The notes under the pieces: model-generated | Told to the model about the DNA's origin: nothing | The model's database searches: none | The model's input: only the letters and a program-made list of their open reading frames with translations | Made by a program: the position numbers and the translations under genes | Shown here: positions 33,882 to 43,030 of the stretch, piece after piece | How positions within the stretch are numbered: position 1 is the stretch's first letter | How the letters are laid out: the number at the start of each line of letters is the position of its first letter | Source of the DNA: Paenisporosarcina indica | Lineage (GTDB): Bacteria > Bacillota > Bacilli > Bacillales_A > Planococcaceae | Assembly: GCF_001939075.1 (NCBI RefSeq) | Contig: NZ_MPTA01000001.1 | Location: forward strand, 62,001-126,000 | Direction of reading: 5' to 3' | DNA: 64,000 nucleotides

Positions 33882-35690
33882 ATGAAGAAAGATTCACGTA
33901 CAATGAAAACAATCAAGGGACTAATGGTCGGAACAATAGCATTAACGCCAGTATTGGCTGTTGGAGTAAACGCCGAAAAAACAAGTGCAGCTACGATTGA
34001 TGAGGTGGCTGGTAAATTAGCAAGTGGATATGCTAGTTTAAATGCAGATCAAAAAATAGTGTTCAATATTGTTCTAGCAAATCTTCATCAATATATGGGT
34101 GATTTCATCCAAACTGATTACAAGGCTTCACTAACACCGAATATGCAAGCATTGGTAGCTCCATTCAAGTACACAAGTGAAACTCAATTGAAGTCGGAGT
34201 TAACTGCTAGATTTAATACTTTTATTAAAGATGCTCCTGATGGTTTATCTGATAAAGGAACAGTAGCCGAACTATTAGTGTATATTCAAAATGTTACAGG
34301 TGAATTGGTACAAAAAGCAGACACTGTGAATCGTACAAATTTAAATGCTTTCTATGAAAGTTTGCTAAGTATATTGAAAAACGGAATAAATAGTGCTCCA
34401 CAAGGAGTTCTTGATATTTTACAAGTTCCTGCAAATTCGGGAGCAATCATTTCTAAAATTCAAAAAGATGTAGATGATATATTCGCACCACCAGGACCTG
34501 GACCGGGACCAACACCACCAGGACCAACACCACCAATAACGATTGAACCTGATACTATCGAAAATAATCCTCAAGCTGTAATTGATTTGATTAATGGCTC
34601 AAAACCTATTGATGAACTGAAAGTTAACCTTCCTGTAGGTACAACAAATGTAGCGGTTCCTGGAACGATTTTCAATGCTTTGGATAAGAACAATCCAGAT
34701 GCAGTGTTGGTTATTAGTTCTGCTGTAGGTTCGTACTCATTGCCAGTATCAGCTGTAAATCTTCAAAATCTAGCAGCACAATTAAATGTTACTTCAGCGG
34801 AATTATTTATTAACGTTACGGTTCTTGCAGTGACTACACCAACACAAGTTGCTAATGGATTTGATACACTTTCATCTTCCATTGAGTTTGAAGTGAGTGT
34901 TACTGGTAATGGAAAAACAATCGTCTTGGATGTTTTCCCACAACCGGTGCAACGTTCGATTACTGGAACGAATCCATTGGATGCTTTGACAACAGTTGGT
35001 GTAACAGTTGTTGATGGTATAGTTCGCTCGGTACCGACATTCGTTGAAGCGAATAAAAAATCGGCCAATTTGTACCGTGCAGGAAACTCTACTTATACAT
35101 TAGTGAAGTACTCCAAAACATTTAAAGATGTCGATAAAGGCGCCAACTGGTCAGAAGCAAACATTGAAAAACTAGCTTCTCGTATGATCGTTAACGGTAC
35201 TACTGCAACAACATTTGATCCGAATCGTGCCATTACACGTGGTGAGTTTGCTGCGATATTAGCACGTGGCTTAGGATTGGTTTCTACTGATTCTGACGTT
35301 AAGTTCAAAGATGTTTCACCTAAACAAGCATTTAACAAAAATGGAGAAATTGCAGCAGTAGTAAATGCTGGTATCGCCACTGGATATAATCATGGGGAAT
35401 TCCGTCCATATCAAGAAATTAACCGTGGGGAAGCGGCAATCATGATCAGCAAGGCGATTAATTATATCGGTCAAGATAAAGTAACGAAAGATGGCTCTAA
35501 ACATATTTCTAGCTTTAAAGATTACAGTAAAATCGGTGCTACAATGCGTCCACATGTTGAGAAAGTATTACAAGCTGGTTACATCAATGGCTACAGTGAC
35601 AATACGTACAAATCTTTAAATCAAGCAAATCGCGCAGAAGTTGCTAAAATTCTATATAGTTTCTTGAAAGATATTGAATTTATCAACTAA
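33882..35690 (+). CDS. SLH-domain surface protein with two unrecognised N-terminal domains
   Basis: A 602-residue protein with a signal peptide (residues about 1-37), a helical domain (38-205), a Pro/Gly-rich hinge (PPGPGPGPTPPGPTPP near 207), a beta-rich domain (225-405) and three C-terminal SLH repeats (about 415-600) with ITRGE, INRGE and NRAE. The first two domains match nothing I know. The SLH set places it on the cell wall through the CsaB-modified polymer. ATGAGGTGATTCG precedes the ATG and a terminator follows, so it is a single-gene unit. Confidence 0.88.
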   Translation: MKKDSRTMKTIKGLMVGTIALTPVLAVGVNAEKTSAATIDEVAGKLASGYASLNADQKIVFNIVLANLHQYMGDFIQTDYKASLTPNMQALVAPFKYTSETQLKSELTARFNTFIKDAPDGLSDKGTVAELLVYIQNVTGELVQKADTVNRTNLNAFYESLLSILKNGINSAPQGVLDILQVPANSGAIISKIQKDVDDIFAPPGPGPGPTPPGPTPPITIEPDTIENNPQAVIDLINGSKPIDELKVNLPVGTTNVAVPGTIFNALDKNNPDAVLVISSAVGSYSLPVSAVNLQNLAAQLNVTSAELFINVTVLAVTTPTQVANGFDTLSSSIEFEVSVTGNGKTIVLDVFPQPVQRSITGTNPLDALTTVGVTVVDGIVRSVPTFVEANKKSANLYRAGNSTYTLVKYSKTFKDVDKGANWSEANIEKLASRMIVNGTTATTFDPNRAITRGEFAAILARGLGLVSTDSDVKFKDVSPKQAFNKNGEIAAVVNAGIATGYNHGEFRPYQEINRGEAAIMISKAINYIGQDKVTKDGSKHISSFKDYSKIGATMRPHVEKVLQAGYINGYSDNTYKSLNQANRAEVAKILYSFLKDIEFIN

Positions 35691-35707
35691 GTATTAAATT
35701 CAGTAGG

Positions 35708-35749
35708 GGAACAAAGGACTATTAACTAGCCTTTTGTTCCTTTTTTTTA
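35708..35749 (+). terminator. Terminator after the SLH protein gene
   Basis: GGAACAAAGG/CCTTTTGTTCC with a 12-base loop and one bulge runs into eight T residues. Confidence 0.88.
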
Positions 35750-35885
35750 CATAGAATACCAACTAAAGACACGATTTCTAATAAACTTACAAAATATCTT
35801 ATATTTTTTAGACCAATAGCATTATAGGAACTTACCAAATTTTATGTTACGATGCGATTACAACAAAGAAGAGGAGTATGTACTA

Positions 35886-37364
35886 GTGAAAAAAATCGGG
35901 TTATTATTTGTGCTCAGTATTTTGAGCATAACTGCACTTTCTATTTCTTCTGCATCTGCTGCCACTGTGTTTACTGACATCACGACCACTCATCGAGCAT
36001 ATGAGGAAATCTATTATTTAGCTGAAGGAGATATTCCAACTTCGGATAAAGCATATATTTTCTCTCCAGATGCACCAATGACAAGAGCTCATGCAGCTGC
36101 CATGATTGGCCGCTCTATCCAATTATCGAGCAAAAGTAACTCCAACAAGTTTTCCGATGTCCCTACTTCTAATTTTGCCTACGGATATATCAATGAAGCC
36201 GTTTCACGAGGTATTATTTTCGGATACAATAACAACACGTTTAAACCAAATCAAACATTGACACGTGGAGAAATGGCTTTACTTATTTCACGCGCATTTG
36301 GCTATCAATCAGCAACGACAAATGATGCAGCCAATGAGTTAATGTCAAAAGGAATTTCTTCAGGAGTCGGGAAAGGCAATTTTGGTACTACTCAACAAAT
36401 GAAGCGTGGCGATTTTGCGGTTTTCCTTGCACGAGCGATCAATGCCGAATTCCGAGCGGGTGGCATTAAAGAAACTTCTTCCAAAATGTACGTAAATGTT
36501 AGTGCAAGTGACAGTTTGAATTTCCGTAAAGGTCCAGGTTCGGGATACAATTCGACAAAAAAATTCTTTACGGGGTATCCAGTCGATGTTTATTACTCTG
36601 TAGGTGAATGGGTGTATGCAAAAGGGGATAATCAAGTTGGTTTCTTCCATAAGAGCTATTTATCCACTGATCAACCTTCAATCGGATCTACAGATCAATA
36701 TCCAAAAGAACCAATTGATTTAGAACTACCACCTGTAAAAGAACCATTGAACGATATATTGGTAATTGTCGATCCAGGTCATGGTGCACATGATCCTGGA
36801 GCGAGAGGATACGGATTCCAGGAAAAAAATATAGTCTTGGACGTCAGTCTTCGCGTGAAAAAGTATTTCCAGCAAACACCTATTCAAGTTAAACTGACAC
36901 GTGAAACAGATGTCTTTCTTAGTTTGGATACTCGTGCTGCTTTTGCAAGCAAGTATAAAGCGAACAGCTTCATCAGTGTACATGCCAATGCATTGAATGG
37001 TTCGGCTAATGGAACAGAAACATTCTATTATGCAGCAAATAATAAGAATGTAGATCAATCAAAAGCACTCGCTACTTATGTACATGAACGTATGTTAGAG
37101 GCATGGGGTTTGAGAGATCGTGGAGTAAAGCCTGGTAACTACGCCGTGTTGAGAGAAAATACGGTTCCTTCTGCATTAGCTGAAATCGGATTTATTGATA
37201 ACCGTACGGATAATGCCTATATTGCATCAGCCACTCGACGAGAACAAATTGCTAAAGCTATTTTCCTAGGTACACTTGATTATTACTATCATTATGAAAA
37301 GCGTCCAGAAGTTGCGGCACTTTACACTAAATTCAATACAAAACCATCTATCAAACATTATTAA
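35886..37364 (+). CDS. SLH-anchored N-acetylmuramoyl-L-alanine amidase (Amidase_3) with SH3 domain
   Basis: A 492-residue peptidoglycan hydrolase: signal peptide, three SLH-like repeats (about 25-195), an SH3b domain (about 203-268, NFRKGPGSGYN), then an Amidase_3 domain (about 295-475). The zinc-site residues are visible in VDPGHGAHDPGA (His), the ENIV-type helix QEKNIVLDV (Glu), SVHANAL (His) and the catalytic Glu in ALAEIGFIDN. It should cut the amide between MurNAc and L-Ala. The start is GTG at 35886 with AGAGGAG upstream; the ATG 42 bases earlier would place the ribosome site inside the gene. It is a single-gene unit. Confidence 0.9.
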   Translation: MKKIGLLFVLSILSITALSISSASAATVFTDITTTHRAYEEIYYLAEGDIPTSDKAYIFSPDAPMTRAHAAAMIGRSIQLSSKSNSNKFSDVPTSNFAYGYINEAVSRGIIFGYNNNTFKPNQTLTRGEMALLISRAFGYQSATTNDAANELMSKGISSGVGKGNFGTTQQMKRGDFAVFLARAINAEFRAGGIKETSSKMYVNVSASDSLNFRKGPGSGYNSTKKFFTGYPVDVYYSVGEWVYAKGDNQVGFFHKSYLSTDQPSIGSTDQYPKEPIDLELPPVKEPLNDILVIVDPGHGAHDPGARGYGFQEKNIVLDVSLRVKKYFQQTPIQVKLTRETDVFLSLDTRAAFASKYKANSFISVHANALNGSANGTETFYYAANNKNVDQSKALATYVHERMLEAWGLRDRGVKPGNYAVLRENTVPSALAEIGFIDNRTDNAYIASATRREQIAKAIFLGTLDYYYHYEKRPEVAALYTKFNTKPSIKHY

Positions 37365-37381
37365 GTTGATAATTAGATATT

Positions 37382-37416
37382 TGTCCTGATGAGATTATCT
37401 CATTGGGACATTTTTT
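37382..37416 (+). terminator. Terminator after the amidase gene
   Basis: TGTCC and ATGAGA pair with TCTCAT and GGACA around a 3-base loop, followed by TTTTTT. Confidence 0.88.
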
Positions 37417-37447
37417 GATATAGTTAGAGAATAAGGGGGTTTAATAT

Positions 37448-39352
37448 ATGGGGATAGGTTTGAAGGGATTTCTTGCAATTTTGCTAATATCTACTACATT
37501 TTTACCTACTTACACAGCAGCAAATGTTGAACAAGGGGAGTATTTCATTTCAAGTAAACATATGCAACAGCTCAATTTGGTGATGAATCAATACCAAATT
37601 GAAGTTATCGAGGAATTCGAAACCCTAAACATTATACGAGCTTCACTGACAACGGACGAACTGCATTTATTGAAACAAGCAATTCCAGATTTGGTTGTTG
37701 AACAAAACCAAACATATCGGACCGCATCCGATACCGTTCTCCCGTCACTTGCAAAATTAAACGTATCGCCTAGTTCTACCATGCCTTTCACAGGGAAAAA
37801 TGTAAAAGTAGGCGTATTGGATACGGGGATTGATACAGAGCATCGAGATCTACATGTCAAAGGTGGGATCTGTTCAATTGCTCCGGATTGTACTACTGGC
37901 ATTCCTTATGACGATAATAATGGTCATGGCACACATGTAGCAGGTGTCATTGCAGCTCTTTCTAATCATACAGGAGTTCAAGGAATTGCCCCTCAAGTGG
38001 ATTTATACAGTATTAAGGTGTTAAATGACTTGGGTGTCGGAACCACTAATAGCATTATTCAGGGAATTGAGTGGGCGATCGCCCAAAAAATTGATATTTT
38101 AAATATAAGTATTACGACTACTACTGATGATCAGATTATGAAGATTGCTCTCGATAAGGCATATAATCAAGGGATACTATTGGTAGGTGCTGCAGGGAAT
38201 CGAGGAGTGAAATCTTCAGATACGGTTACCTTTCCAGCAAAATATGAGAGTGTTATTGCCGTCAGTGCGGTAAATCCCGACTTGACGAAATTAATTGAGA
38301 GTTCAGTAGGACCCAAAGTGGAAGTGGCTGCACCAGGTGGAGCGATCTTTAGTACGTATCCGATTGAATGGGATTTTATCGACGGTAAACAAGATGGCTA
38401 TACCGAAATGTCTGGTACCTCCATGTCTGCACCACATGTAACTGGAGTTCTAGCGTTATATAAAGAACGTTTTCCAACGATGACCAATGATGAATTACGC
38501 ACATTACTTAGGTATTTAGCAAAAGATCTAGGTGAAAGTGGAAGGGATGATATTTTTGGATACGGATTAGTCCAATATGAAAAAGTGATTCCTGGAGCGC
38601 CTACATTTGCAACTAAGAAAGAAACCGGTAAAGTAACACTGGATTTACAAAGTTCGCGTACCGATGTAACCGTTGAAAATAACGGGAAACGCGTCCGATT
38701 AGTTGATGGTGTATATCCGATTTACCATACAAAAGGTACATATCCAGTAACAATCACGTATTTGTCGGAAGACAAGCAAGTAATAAAAGAGCGACAATTT
38801 GTAACAATTGATAATCCATCTTTCACTGATATTAAAAGTACACAATGGTTTAACGAGCATATCGGTTATCTGTCAAATAAAAAACAGATAAATGGTTTCG
38901 ATGATGGGAGTTTCAAACCTTATAATGAAATTACAAGAGGAGAAGCGGCAGCGTTAATCGGCCGTGCACTCGGATATGATGAAGCAAAAACTGCTACTTC
39001 ATTCAAAGATGTTTCAGCTCAATCATTTGCTTCTGGGTATATACAAGAGGCTGTCAAACAAAACATTATAACAGGTTATAAGGATGGTACATTTAGACCG
39101 GAGAAGAAAGTTACTCGAGCAGAAATGGCCATATTAATTTCAAAAGCATTTAAGTTGGAACATCAACAAAATGCAAAATCCAGTTTTACTGACATTTCTA
39201 CTCAAATGGCTGCCTACCCATATATTTTATCGATTATTGAATCTGGTATCACAAAAGGGTATACAGATCACACGTTTAGACCGTATGAATATATGACAAG
39301 GTCTGAATTTGCAGCATTTTTATCAAGAGTTCAAACAGATCAAGTTCAATAA
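37448..39352 (+). CDS. SLH-anchored subtilisin-like serine protease (S8)
   Basis: A 634-residue exported protease: signal peptide (about 1-24), a propeptide-like region (about 28-95), the S8 catalytic domain (about 115-375) and three C-terminal SLH repeats (about 455-630, with ITRGE, VTRAE and MTRSE). The triad is clear: Asp in VGVLDTGID, His in NGHGTHVAGV, Ser in SGTSMSAPHVTGV, with the oxyanion Asn in GAAGNRG. It is expected to sit on the wall and process or degrade surface proteins. ATAAGGGGGTTT precedes the ATG. It ends in a very strong terminator. Confidence 0.94.
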   Translation: MGIGLKGFLAILLISTTFLPTYTAANVEQGEYFISSKHMQQLNLVMNQYQIEVIEEFETLNIIRASLTTDELHLLKQAIPDLVVEQNQTYRTASDTVLPSLAKLNVSPSSTMPFTGKNVKVGVLDTGIDTEHRDLHVKGGICSIAPDCTTGIPYDDNNGHGTHVAGVIAALSNHTGVQGIAPQVDLYSIKVLNDLGVGTTNSIIQGIEWAIAQKIDILNISITTTTDDQIMKIALDKAYNQGILLVGAAGNRGVKSSDTVTFPAKYESVIAVSAVNPDLTKLIESSVGPKVEVAAPGGAIFSTYPIEWDFIDGKQDGYTEMSGTSMSAPHVTGVLALYKERFPTMTNDELRTLLRYLAKDLGESGRDDIFGYGLVQYEKVIPGAPTFATKKETGKVTLDLQSSRTDVTVENNGKRVRLVDGVYPIYHTKGTYPVTITYLSEDKQVIKERQFVTIDNPSFTDIKSTQWFNEHIGYLSNKKQINGFDDGSFKPYNEITRGEAAALIGRALGYDEAKTATSFKDVSAQSFASGYIQEAVKQNIITGYKDGTFRPEKKVTRAEMAILISKAFKLEHQQNAKSSFTDISTQMAAYPYILSIIESGITKGYTDHTFRPYEYMTRSEFAAFLSRVQTDQVQ

Positions 39353-39354
39353 TG

Positions 39355-39395
39355 AAACGCCTGACAAGGGAAAAACTTGTCAGGCGTTTTTATTT
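39355..39395 (+). terminator. Terminator after the subtilase gene
   Basis: A perfect 14-bp stem starting AAACGCCTGACAAG with a 7-base loop runs into TTTTTATTTT. Confidence 0.93.
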
Positions 39396-39422
39396 TCACG
39401 AAATATGTCAAATAGTGAGTGT

Positions 39423-39439
39423 TGTTACACAACTGTAAT
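39423..39439 (+). promoter_or_regulatory. WalR (YycF)-type box before the NlpC/P60-SLH gene
   Basis: TGTTAC, five bases, TGTAAT fits the WalR consensus TGT(A/T)A(A/T/C)-N5-TGT(A/T)A(A/T/C) exactly. It lies just upstream of where the -35 box would be for the TAGAAT -10 hexamer at 39473-39478. WalR controls NlpC/P60-type wall hydrolases in Bacillus. Confidence 0.7.
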
Positions 39440-39562
39440 GAAACCGTAACGTCTATTTAAAGAGAAATTTGTTAGAATACTAATTAGATTGTTAAAACTA
39501 TTAGAGAAAGATTCAAATGTGAGATATACATTTAGAATCTATAAAATTTATTGAGGTGGAAA

Positions 39563-40582
39563 ATGAAGAAACGTATTATTCAGATGATTATTGCTGTGTT
39601 ACTGTTCTCAGTGGCGCCCTTTATGACGACTCAAGCCAGTGCATCAACAGGAAACGAAATCGTGAACTACGCCAAATCATTAAGTGGAATCGCATATAAG
39701 TATGGTGGATCAACACCATCAGGTTTCGATTGCTCTGGTTTCACATCATATGTATATAAAAAATTCGATGTAAATCTACCTCGTACTGCAGCTTCACAAT
39801 ATGGAGCAGGTACAGCAGTTTCAAAATCAAACCTACAACAAGGTGACTTAGTTTTTTTCAATAACTTAGGTGCTGGAATTTCTCATGTAGGAATCTATGT
39901 TGGAAACAGTAATTTTATTTCAGCTACATCATCTAAAGGAATTGCAACAGTAAGCATTAATGATTCATATTGGGGCAAGTATTATGTTGGAGCAAAACGT
40001 GTTGTGAATGAAGAAACAACACCAGTTGCAACATCAGAACCAATGAGTGATGTGTATTCAGATGTTCCGTTATCCCATCCCGCATTAAATGCAATCCTGA
40101 CGTTAAGTCAAGATGGCGTAATTAATGGATATAAAAATTCAACATTCAAACCTGAAAACTCGATCACACGTGGGCAAACAGCAGCTATGTTGAATCGAGT
40201 ATTAAATCTAAACGCAAATCATCCAGTCCAGTTTACCGACGTTGCCAAATCTAATGATTTTGCAGCTGATATCGCGGCAATGAATGAAGTGGGCATATTA
40301 AAAGGATATTCTAATGGTACGTTTGGTATATATGAAACATTAACAAGAGCTCAATTGGCGGTCATCGTTGATCGTGCATTTGAATTGCAAGAAAAAGCAG
40401 ATGCTCAAGTAAGAGCTGCATCCATTTATCATGATGTTCCTTCTAGCTATTGGGCACATGATGCTATTATTGCTCTGAAATCAATCGATCAAACTAAGGT
40501 TTTCCAAACAGCAAACTTTAAACTAAATGAAGATGCATCTCGTGCAGAATTTTCTGCTGCAATCTATAGTGCAACTAAATAA
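39563..40582 (+). CDS. NlpC/P60 peptidoglycan endopeptidase with three SLH repeats
   Basis: A 339-residue protein: signal peptide (about 1-27, ending TTQASAS), an NlpC/P60 domain (about 32-145) with catalytic Cys in FDCSGF and His in SHVGIYVG, and three SLH repeats (about 164-335, ITRGQ, LTRAQ and a weaker third). The enzyme should cleave gamma-D-Glu to diamino-acid bonds in wall peptides. The start is ATG at 39563; a TTG 12 bases upstream overlaps the GAGGTGG site. A WalR-type box precedes the gene. The other NlpC/P60 gene at 58.6 kb is like this one without SLH repeats. Confidence 0.92.
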   Translation: MKKRIIQMIIAVLLFSVAPFMTTQASASTGNEIVNYAKSLSGIAYKYGGSTPSGFDCSGFTSYVYKKFDVNLPRTAASQYGAGTAVSKSNLQQGDLVFFNNLGAGISHVGIYVGNSNFISATSSKGIATVSINDSYWGKYYVGAKRVVNEETTPVATSEPMSDVYSDVPLSHPALNAILTLSQDGVINGYKNSTFKPENSITRGQTAAMLNRVLNLNANHPVQFTDVAKSNDFAADIAAMNEVGILKGYSNGTFGIYETLTRAQLAVIVDRAFELQEKADAQVRAASIYHDVPSSYWAHDAIIALKSIDQTKVFQTANFKLNEDASRAEFSAAIYSATK

Positions 40583-40592
40583 TTCTTAACTT

Positions 40593-40627
40593 AAGCAGGT
40601 TCTCACAAAATGAGTGCCTGCTTTTAT
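40593..40627 (+). terminator. Terminator after the NlpC/P60-SLH gene
   Basis: AAGCAGG and TCTCA pair with TGAG and CCTGCTT around a short loop, followed by TTATATT. Confidence 0.78.
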
Positions 40628-40732
40628 ATTACCCAATTTTACATTTATAAAACATGAAACTCTAAAATATTTATGCTATTTTCGCATTTTTTTGATAGAA
40701 TAGAATCAACAAAAGGGGAGAGGACAGAAACA

Positions 40733-42739
40733 ATGAAAAAACATCTACGAATAATTTTGATTATGTTGTTATTATGCCTGGTAGGACTGCCAACAGCGTC
40801 TGCTAACGATGGGCTAACTGGATTGACTTTAGAAAAAGAAATGAGAGCCATGATTGAAAAAGGAATTCTACAGGGATACGGAGAAAATGATTACCGTCCT
40901 AAAGGGGAAGTGACACGCGATCAGTTTGCTGCATTTATCGCACGTACATTGCAACTTCCTGATGCAACTTCTACCTTTATCGATGTCGTGCCTGGTTCCG
41001 CGCTGGCTCCTAAAATTGGTGCTATACAAGCTACTGGAATTATGAAAGGTACATTAAATTCAGAGTTTATGCCTTCCAAACCCATTACACGTGAAGAAAT
41101 GGCATTGACCATGTCACGTGTAATTGCATATAAGAATTTAACTGTAAATCGTCAAAATCTGACGATAGCAGACAGTGATAAGTTTACTTTAGAGGGTGGA
41201 ATTGAGGCCGCGATCCTAAATGCTTCGGCAAACATAATGAAAGGGCAATCATCTTCAAGTACGATTGTCTTCAATCCAAAAGGAATCTCCCTACGTGACC
41301 AAGTAGCCGCTGTTCTCTATCGTTATTTGGAATTGGTAGAATCTCAGTCTTCACCTGAACCAGAGCCAAATCCTAATCCAAACCCAGTACCTATTGACCC
41401 GACAAAATACTATAATGCCATTATCAAAGATGGCAAATTAGAAAAAGGGTTATCAGAATATACAAGCTACGCTTCAGCTTTAACTGCATTTACGAATAAT
41501 TCAGCTGCAAAAGGATTGTATAAAGGAAATGAACTTATTAAAATAAAAAGTGGTCTTGCTTATGCGAAACATAAGACAGTAGACTCGCCAACAGTTATAT
41601 ACTCGGACAGTTCTTTTACCAGTTCAAAACAAGTAACCTATGTTCAATATGGTAGAGAATTAGTATTGCTGGAATCGACAGATCAATATGTTAAAGTTCA
41701 AGCGGGGGGAACTATCGGTTTTGCCAAACAAAGCGAGATTGAATATATTCCTGAAGAACTAATTACCTCAAAAGATTACTATACGCCATCATCTACAGGT
41801 GTATTAACTCATTTCACATTTAATCATGCGAAAAATTCGTTTGGTTTTGGTGGCTATCAAGTAGGTCCAGCACCATCATTTATGACGAATTTACAAAAGT
41901 ACTATTCACAAGATGGTGTTAATTTCTACAAAGAAAATGGGTCTCTAGCAGGAAAGCATTATCCATACTTCCAGTATTTATCTGCACGTGCAAAAACAAA
42001 TTACACTGCTAGTGAACTAGATACATATATTATGGATCGTTTACAAACAGTTTCTACCAAATATCCTACGGCTCTAACTAAATCTAAATTAATTGGTTTA
42101 GGTACATTTTTAAAAGAGGTTGAAAATACTTACAATGTAAATGCATTATTTATTTTAAGTGCGGCTATGCATGAAAGTGATTCGGGTATGAGTGGTAATG
42201 CTCAGACAAAGAATAACCTTTTTGGGATTAAAGTATTTGATTCATCACCAGAGGATGGGGAACGATATGCAAAACCGCAAGATAGTATTATTGCATTCGT
42301 TACTCGTTACGTAAATCTAAATTATGGACCGCCTACTGGACTATACGCTAAAGGACTGGCACCTGGGAATAAAACGTCTGGAATGAATGTCCATTATGCC
42401 TCTGATCCAAACTGGGGTTCGAAAATTGCCCAGTATATGTGGCGAGGAGATGTTTTGTTAGGAAATAAAGATACAGGGCTCAATACGAAGAAAATTGCCA
42501 TGACATCTCATAATGGCACAATTAATGTGCGATCTACTCCTGAAGTGGTTTCTGGGAATACAGTATTCACGTATAAAGCAAAAGACTTAGGTGTTAACAA
42601 TAGTTTCGGATATCCTCTGGTAATTGTAGAGGAGAAATTGGGTTCAGATGGTTTTGTTTGGTATAAAGTACTATCTGATCAAGCTCCACCTGCTGATTTC
42701 GGATGGATTCGTTCTGACCTAGTCAATAAACTGAACTAA
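40733..42739 (+). CDS. SLH-anchored N-acetylglucosaminidase (GH73-type autolysin)
   Basis: A 668-residue wall hydrolase: signal peptide (about 1-24), three SLH repeats (about 27-200, VTRDQ, ITREE and a third), a Pro-rich hinge (PEPEPNPNPNPVPIDP near 212), an SH3-like part, the glucosaminidase domain (about 415-590) with the likely catalytic Glu in AAMHESDSGMSG and NNLFGIK, then a C-terminal SH3 domain. It should hydrolyse the glycan strand at GlcNAc, like LytD. The ATG at 40733 is preferred since AAAGGGGAGAGGAC precedes it. A TAGAATAGAAT -10-like stretch lies at about 40695. Confidence 0.92.
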   Translation: MKKHLRIILIMLLLCLVGLPTASANDGLTGLTLEKEMRAMIEKGILQGYGENDYRPKGEVTRDQFAAFIARTLQLPDATSTFIDVVPGSALAPKIGAIQATGIMKGTLNSEFMPSKPITREEMALTMSRVIAYKNLTVNRQNLTIADSDKFTLEGGIEAAILNASANIMKGQSSSSTIVFNPKGISLRDQVAAVLYRYLELVESQSSPEPEPNPNPNPVPIDPTKYYNAIIKDGKLEKGLSEYTSYASALTAFTNNSAAKGLYKGNELIKIKSGLAYAKHKTVDSPTVIYSDSSFTSSKQVTYVQYGRELVLLESTDQYVKVQAGGTIGFAKQSEIEYIPEELITSKDYYTPSSTGVLTHFTFNHAKNSFGFGGYQVGPAPSFMTNLQKYYSQDGVNFYKENGSLAGKHYPYFQYLSARAKTNYTASELDTYIMDRLQTVSTKYPTALTKSKLIGLGTFLKEVENTYNVNALFILSAAMHESDSGMSGNAQTKNNLFGIKVFDSSPEDGERYAKPQDSIIAFVTRYVNLNYGPPTGLYAKGLAPGNKTSGMNVHYASDPNWGSKIAQYMWRGDVLLGNKDTGLNTKKIAMTSHNGTINVRSTPEVVSGNTVFTYKAKDLGVNNSFGYPLVIVEEKLGSDGFVWYKVLSDQAPPADFGWIRSDLVNKLN

Positions 42740-42810
42740 TCCTCCATTCGATGTCACTGAAAATGACGACGATAATAAGACTGGACTATTATTCCATATA
42801 ATTCACGTTT

Positions 42811-42920
42811 TGGTGCTTGTGGATGCCTCCCGCGAGAAGCTAGGCAGCAAATCCCTGCCAGACTTCTCACTCCAGCTACCGCTTGAAAGGCGCATACGCT
42901 CGTTCTGCTTTGGCATTTGG
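42811..42920. repeat. Dispersed structured repeat, copy 1
   Basis: About 110 bases that match 63872-63980 at roughly three quarters of positions, in the same orientation. Shared blocks include GTGGATGCCTC, CGCGAGAAGC, CTTCTC and TTGAAAGG. GAGAAG and CTTCTC can pair, with GGCAG/CTGCC inside, so a hairpin is likely. The AT-rich neighbours are clearly less G+C-rich than the element. No protein is encoded. Confidence 0.8.
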
Positions 42921-42950
42921 TTGACATCCAAATCAATATAGCTTAATCAA

Positions 42951-43000
42951 AAAAGAAGCAAGCCTATTCTCGATATATTGAGGATAGGCTTGCTTCTTTA
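42951..43000 (-). terminator. Terminator of the flippase gene
   Basis: AAAGAAGCAAGCCTAT with a near-complete complement and inner CTC/GAG pairing forms a stem of about 19 bp, with A-rich and T-rich flanks, 30 bases beyond the stop codon. Confidence 0.88.
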
Positions 43001-43030
43001 TTACGTGACTTTTTCTCTGAAACTCATCGA

